Part shown: one piece after another, positions 14,376 to 15,924 of the stretch
Numbering within the stretch: the stretch's first letter is position 1
Layout: the number at the start of each line of letters is the position of its first letter
Source: an uncultured Brachyspira sp.
GTDB taxonomy: Bacteria; Spirochaetota; Brachyspiria; Brachyspirales; Brachyspiraceae
DNA: 15,924 nucleotides
Direction of reading: 5' to 3'
Assembly: GCA_934725655.1 (NCBI GenBank)
Contig: CAKVCJ010000015.1
Coordinates: forward strand, 1 to 15,924
The notes under the pieces: generated by a model
Told to the model about the DNA's origin: nothing
The model's input: the letters and a program-made list of their open reading frames with translations, nothing else
Databases searched by the model: none
Position numbers and translations under genes: made by a program

Positions 14376-14417
14376 CTTTGACGAAGTCTGCACCGAGTAA
14401 CTGCAGGAAAAAGTTGA
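14376..14417 (+). repeat. second intergenic repeat family, short copy
   Basis: CTTTGACGAAGTC, GCACCG-A-GTAA and GAAAAAGTTGA match the minus strand of 4682-4724 with two substitutions in the first 24 bases and a small gap in the middle. The extra hairpin-containing part present at 4725-4757 is missing, so this is a truncated copy in the opposite orientation. Confidence 0.7.
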
Positions 14418-14434
14418 ATAAAAAAAAAACTTAC

Positions 14435-14465
14435 ATGATAAAATATAATTGTTTAAATATATAAT
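14435..14465 (+). promoter_or_regulatory. possible promoter ahead of repeat copy 2
   Basis: ATGATA (14435-14440) lies within the motif AAAACTTACATGATAAAA (14426-14443), shared with the fabD promoter region. TATATA follows at 14458-14463 (17-base spacer), overlapping a TATAAT at 14460-14465. A start 6-8 bases on would fall at the first box (14473) of the G+C-box repeat. No gene follows in this direction before the convergent M20 gene. Confidence 0.3.
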
Positions 14466-14472
14466 TAACAAT

Positions 14473-14666
14473 ACGCACGGTAAGTATATCTATAAATCTA
14501 ATCACAATTATATTTTTATTTAATTCTTTTTTAATACTGCTTTAGCGTGCGTTAATTTAAATCTCAAAGCTAATAAAAATTTGGGCGGGGGCTATATTAT
14601 TTATATAAGCTATAAAAAATAAATAAATTTTTATTTTAAATCTAACTCCAAAACATAAAGGGCGGG
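14473..14666 (+). repeat. G+C-box intergenic repeat, copy 2
   Basis: ACGCACG (14473-14479) is the exact inverse of CGTGCGT (14546-14552). GGGCGGG follows at 14583 (within GGGCGGGGG) and again at 14660-14666, preceded by ATAAA as in copy 1. Box-to-box distances here are 72, 37 and 77 bases, against 73, 36 and 77 in copy 1 (measured from CGCACG, CGTGCG and the two GGGCGGG). The sixth stem pair differs from copy 1 by a paired change (C-G there, A-T here), which keeps the arms complementary. The element ends 15 bases from the stop codon of the M20 gene. Confidence 0.75.
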
Positions 14667-14681
14667 ATTTTTAAAAAATTT

Positions 14682-15830
14682 TCAATTTAATTTTTCTAAA
14701 TGTTTAATTGCCCATTCACTCATTAAAATAGAAGGCTGATAAAGTTTAGATTCATCTATTTCAAATTTGCTGTTATGATGAGGTATATTCTTTTCTGTCA
14801 TTGTAGAAAATAGTATAAATGCCCCATTAATTTTTTCTCTATAATCTGCAAAATCTTCGCCTGCCATAGATAAATTATAATGAGATGATTTTTTTAATCC
14901 AAGCTCATTACAAACTTCAAGCAATTCTTCCACTATTTTTTCATCATTAACTACAGGAGCACCTCTGCGTTCTATTATTATTTCTGCTTTAGTTCTATTA
15001 GCTGATGCAATTGAAGAAACTATCTCCTTTATTCTATCTGTAATGAAAGCTCTATTTTCCTCTTTAAAAGTTCTGAAAGTTCCTTCAATACTTACCTCTG
15101 TAGGTATTACATTATATTGAGTTCCTGCATGAACCATACATATTGAAATTATAACAGGGTCTGTTGCAAGTATCTCTCTGCTTTTAATATTGTAAATAGC
15201 CTGTATTATTTGACTTGCTGTTAATATAGGATCAATAGAAAGATGAGGATATGCCCCATGTGCCCCTTTTCCTTCAATCTTTATAAATACTTTATCATTA
15301 GAAGCCATTAAAGGACCTTCTTTAATAACAAACTCTCCGTTAGGTACATCTGCCGCTAAAGTACCAATATGCGTTCCGATTATAGCTTTAACTCCATTCA
15401 ATAAACCAGAATTAAGCATATTATGTGCCCCTACTGCCAATTCTTCAGCAGCTTGAAAAACTAATCTTACAGTTCCTTTCAATCTTGACTTATTTTCTAA
15501 TAAATAATGTGCCGCACCTAAAAGACATGCAGTATGAGCATCATGACCGCAAGCATGCATATTACCATTTTTAGAAGCATATTCAAATTCTGTTTCTTCT
15601 TCTATAGGCAAGGCGTCCATATCTGCCCTTATAGCAACTATATTATCACCATCTCCTATATCGCAAACTAATCCTGAATCGATTGAAGATTCTTTATAAG
15701 AAAGTCCTAACTCTTTTAATTTGTTTATAACGTAATTTTTTGTATTTGGAAGTTCTGTACCTACTTCAGGAATTTGATGCAAATCCCTTCTCATAGAAAC
15801 TATAATATCATTTAATTTTTTATAATCCAT
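14682..15830 (-). CDS. M20D-family metal-dependent amidohydrolase (hippurate hydrolase / N-acyl amino acid deacylase-like)
   Basis: The 382-residue length is normal for the family. Motifs in order: M-R-R-D-L-H-Q-I-P-E (13-22), I-R-A-D-M-D-A-L-P (67-75), M-H-A-C-G-H-D-A-H-T (91-100) with metal ligands Cys94 and His96, Q-A-A-E-E (126-130; the first Ala replaces the more common Pro) with Glu129/Glu130, T-H-I (His154), G-A-H-G-A-Y-P-H (189-196) of the lid domain, G-T-Q-Y-N-V-I-P (236-243), A-G-E-D-F (323-327) and P-H-H-N (350-353) with the last metal ligand. The family removes acyl groups from N-acyl amino acids or related amides in the cytoplasm. The exact substrate is unknown. Only a weak AAAG precedes the ATG. 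It is monocistronic in view. Confidence 0.92.
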   Translation of the reverse strand: MDYKKLNDIIVSMRRDLHQIPEVGTELPNTKNYVINKLKELGLSYKESSIDSGLVCDIGDGDNIVAIRADMDALPIEEETEFEYASKNGNMHACGHDAHTACLLGAAHYLLENKSRLKGTVRLVFQAAEELAVGAHNMLNSGLLNGVKAIIGTHIGTLAADVPNGEFVIKEGPLMASNDKVFIKIEGKGAHGAYPHLSIDPILTASQIIQAIYNIKSREILATDPVIISICMVHAGTQYNVIPTEVSIEGTFRTFKEENRAFITDRIKEIVSSIASANRTKAEIIIERRGAPVVNDEKIVEELLEVCNELGLKKSSHYNLSMAGEDFADYREKINGAFILFSTMTEKNIPHHNSKFEIDESKLYQPSILMSEWAIKHLEKLN

Positions 15831-15854
15831 ATAATATACTTTAATAATTATTTT

Positions 15855-15897
15855 TGGGGCTGACCCAGATAACTAAAATTTATTAAATTTTAGTTAT
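15855..15897. repeat. perfect hairpin at the right edge, with G+C-rich flank
   Basis: Positions 15869-15881 (ATAACTAAAATTT) and 15885-15897 are perfect inverse repeats around a 3-base loop. Just before them is TTGGGGCTGACCCAGA, with a small GGG/CCC stem. There is no T-run typical of a terminator in either direction. It lies upstream of the M20 gene and at the window edge, so what it belongs to cannot be seen; a dispersed repeat end or a regulatory palindrome is possible. Confidence 0.5.
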
Positions 15898-15924
15898 GAA
15901 ACACAGTAAATTAAGTAAAGAAAA

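Overview
The window looks like chromosomal DNA of a Brachyspira-type spirochaete. The evidence is the extreme A+T richness, Lys/Asn/Ile-rich proteins, short lipoprotein signal peptides, a YihY protein and DUF4340-like protein of spirochaete type, and short G+C-rich intergenic repeats (GGGCGGG boxes, and ACTTCGTC/CGCACCGCG blocks) standing out in A+T-rich DNA. The genus assignment is inference from recalled features and was not checked by a search. No insertion sequence, phage gene, CRISPR array or rRNA is visible. Most genes are housekeeping or envelope genes, each with its own promoter.

Layout. 1-397: T-rich gap with a G+C-box repeat (copy 1) and a promoter carrying an inverted repeat. 398-3536 (+): an Asn-rich lipoprotein, an exported M14-type zinc hydrolase with a FecR-like N-terminal part, and a polytopic membrane protein. 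The last gene overlaps stop-to-stop with a DUF4340-like anchored protein (3533-4447, -). 4463-4957: repeat-rich gap holding a long imperfect inverted repeat and a second repeat family. 4958-5866 (+): fabD, sharing a bidirectional terminator with ahpC (5948-6511, -). 6626-9863 (-): purH, then a YihY-family protein with a large inserted segment and a winged-helix-like tail. 9915-9995 (+): tRNA-Leu(UAG), ending six bases from a convergent zinc-ribbon membrane protein gene (10002-10268, -). 10326-11066 (-): a lipoprotein, divergent from a TetR-family regulator (11227-11817, +), with a 31-bp A+T palindrome between them. 11933-12997 (+): two adjacent genes for paralogous unknown proteins, one secreted and one membrane-anchored. 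13084-14277 (+): an aminotransferase with a strong terminator. 14278-14681: a second repeat-rich gap with copy 2 of the G+C-box repeat and an inverted, truncated copy of the second repeat. 14682-15830 (-): an M20 amidohydrolase. The right edge holds a perfect hairpin.

How it works together. fabD (fatty acid synthesis), purH (last two steps to IMP), ahpC (peroxide removal), the aminotransferase and the M20 amidohydrolase are independent metabolic genes. The least ordinary content is (a) the G+C-box repeat, whose two copies 14 kb apart keep box spacing within 0-1 base while the A+T-rich sequence between boxes has diverged; (b) the paralogous secreted/anchored pair next to a TetR regulator; and (c) the FecR-like/M14 fusion. 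Several minus-strand and plus-strand starts were moved from the longest open frame to an internal ATG because a clear Shine-Dalgarno sequence sits there.
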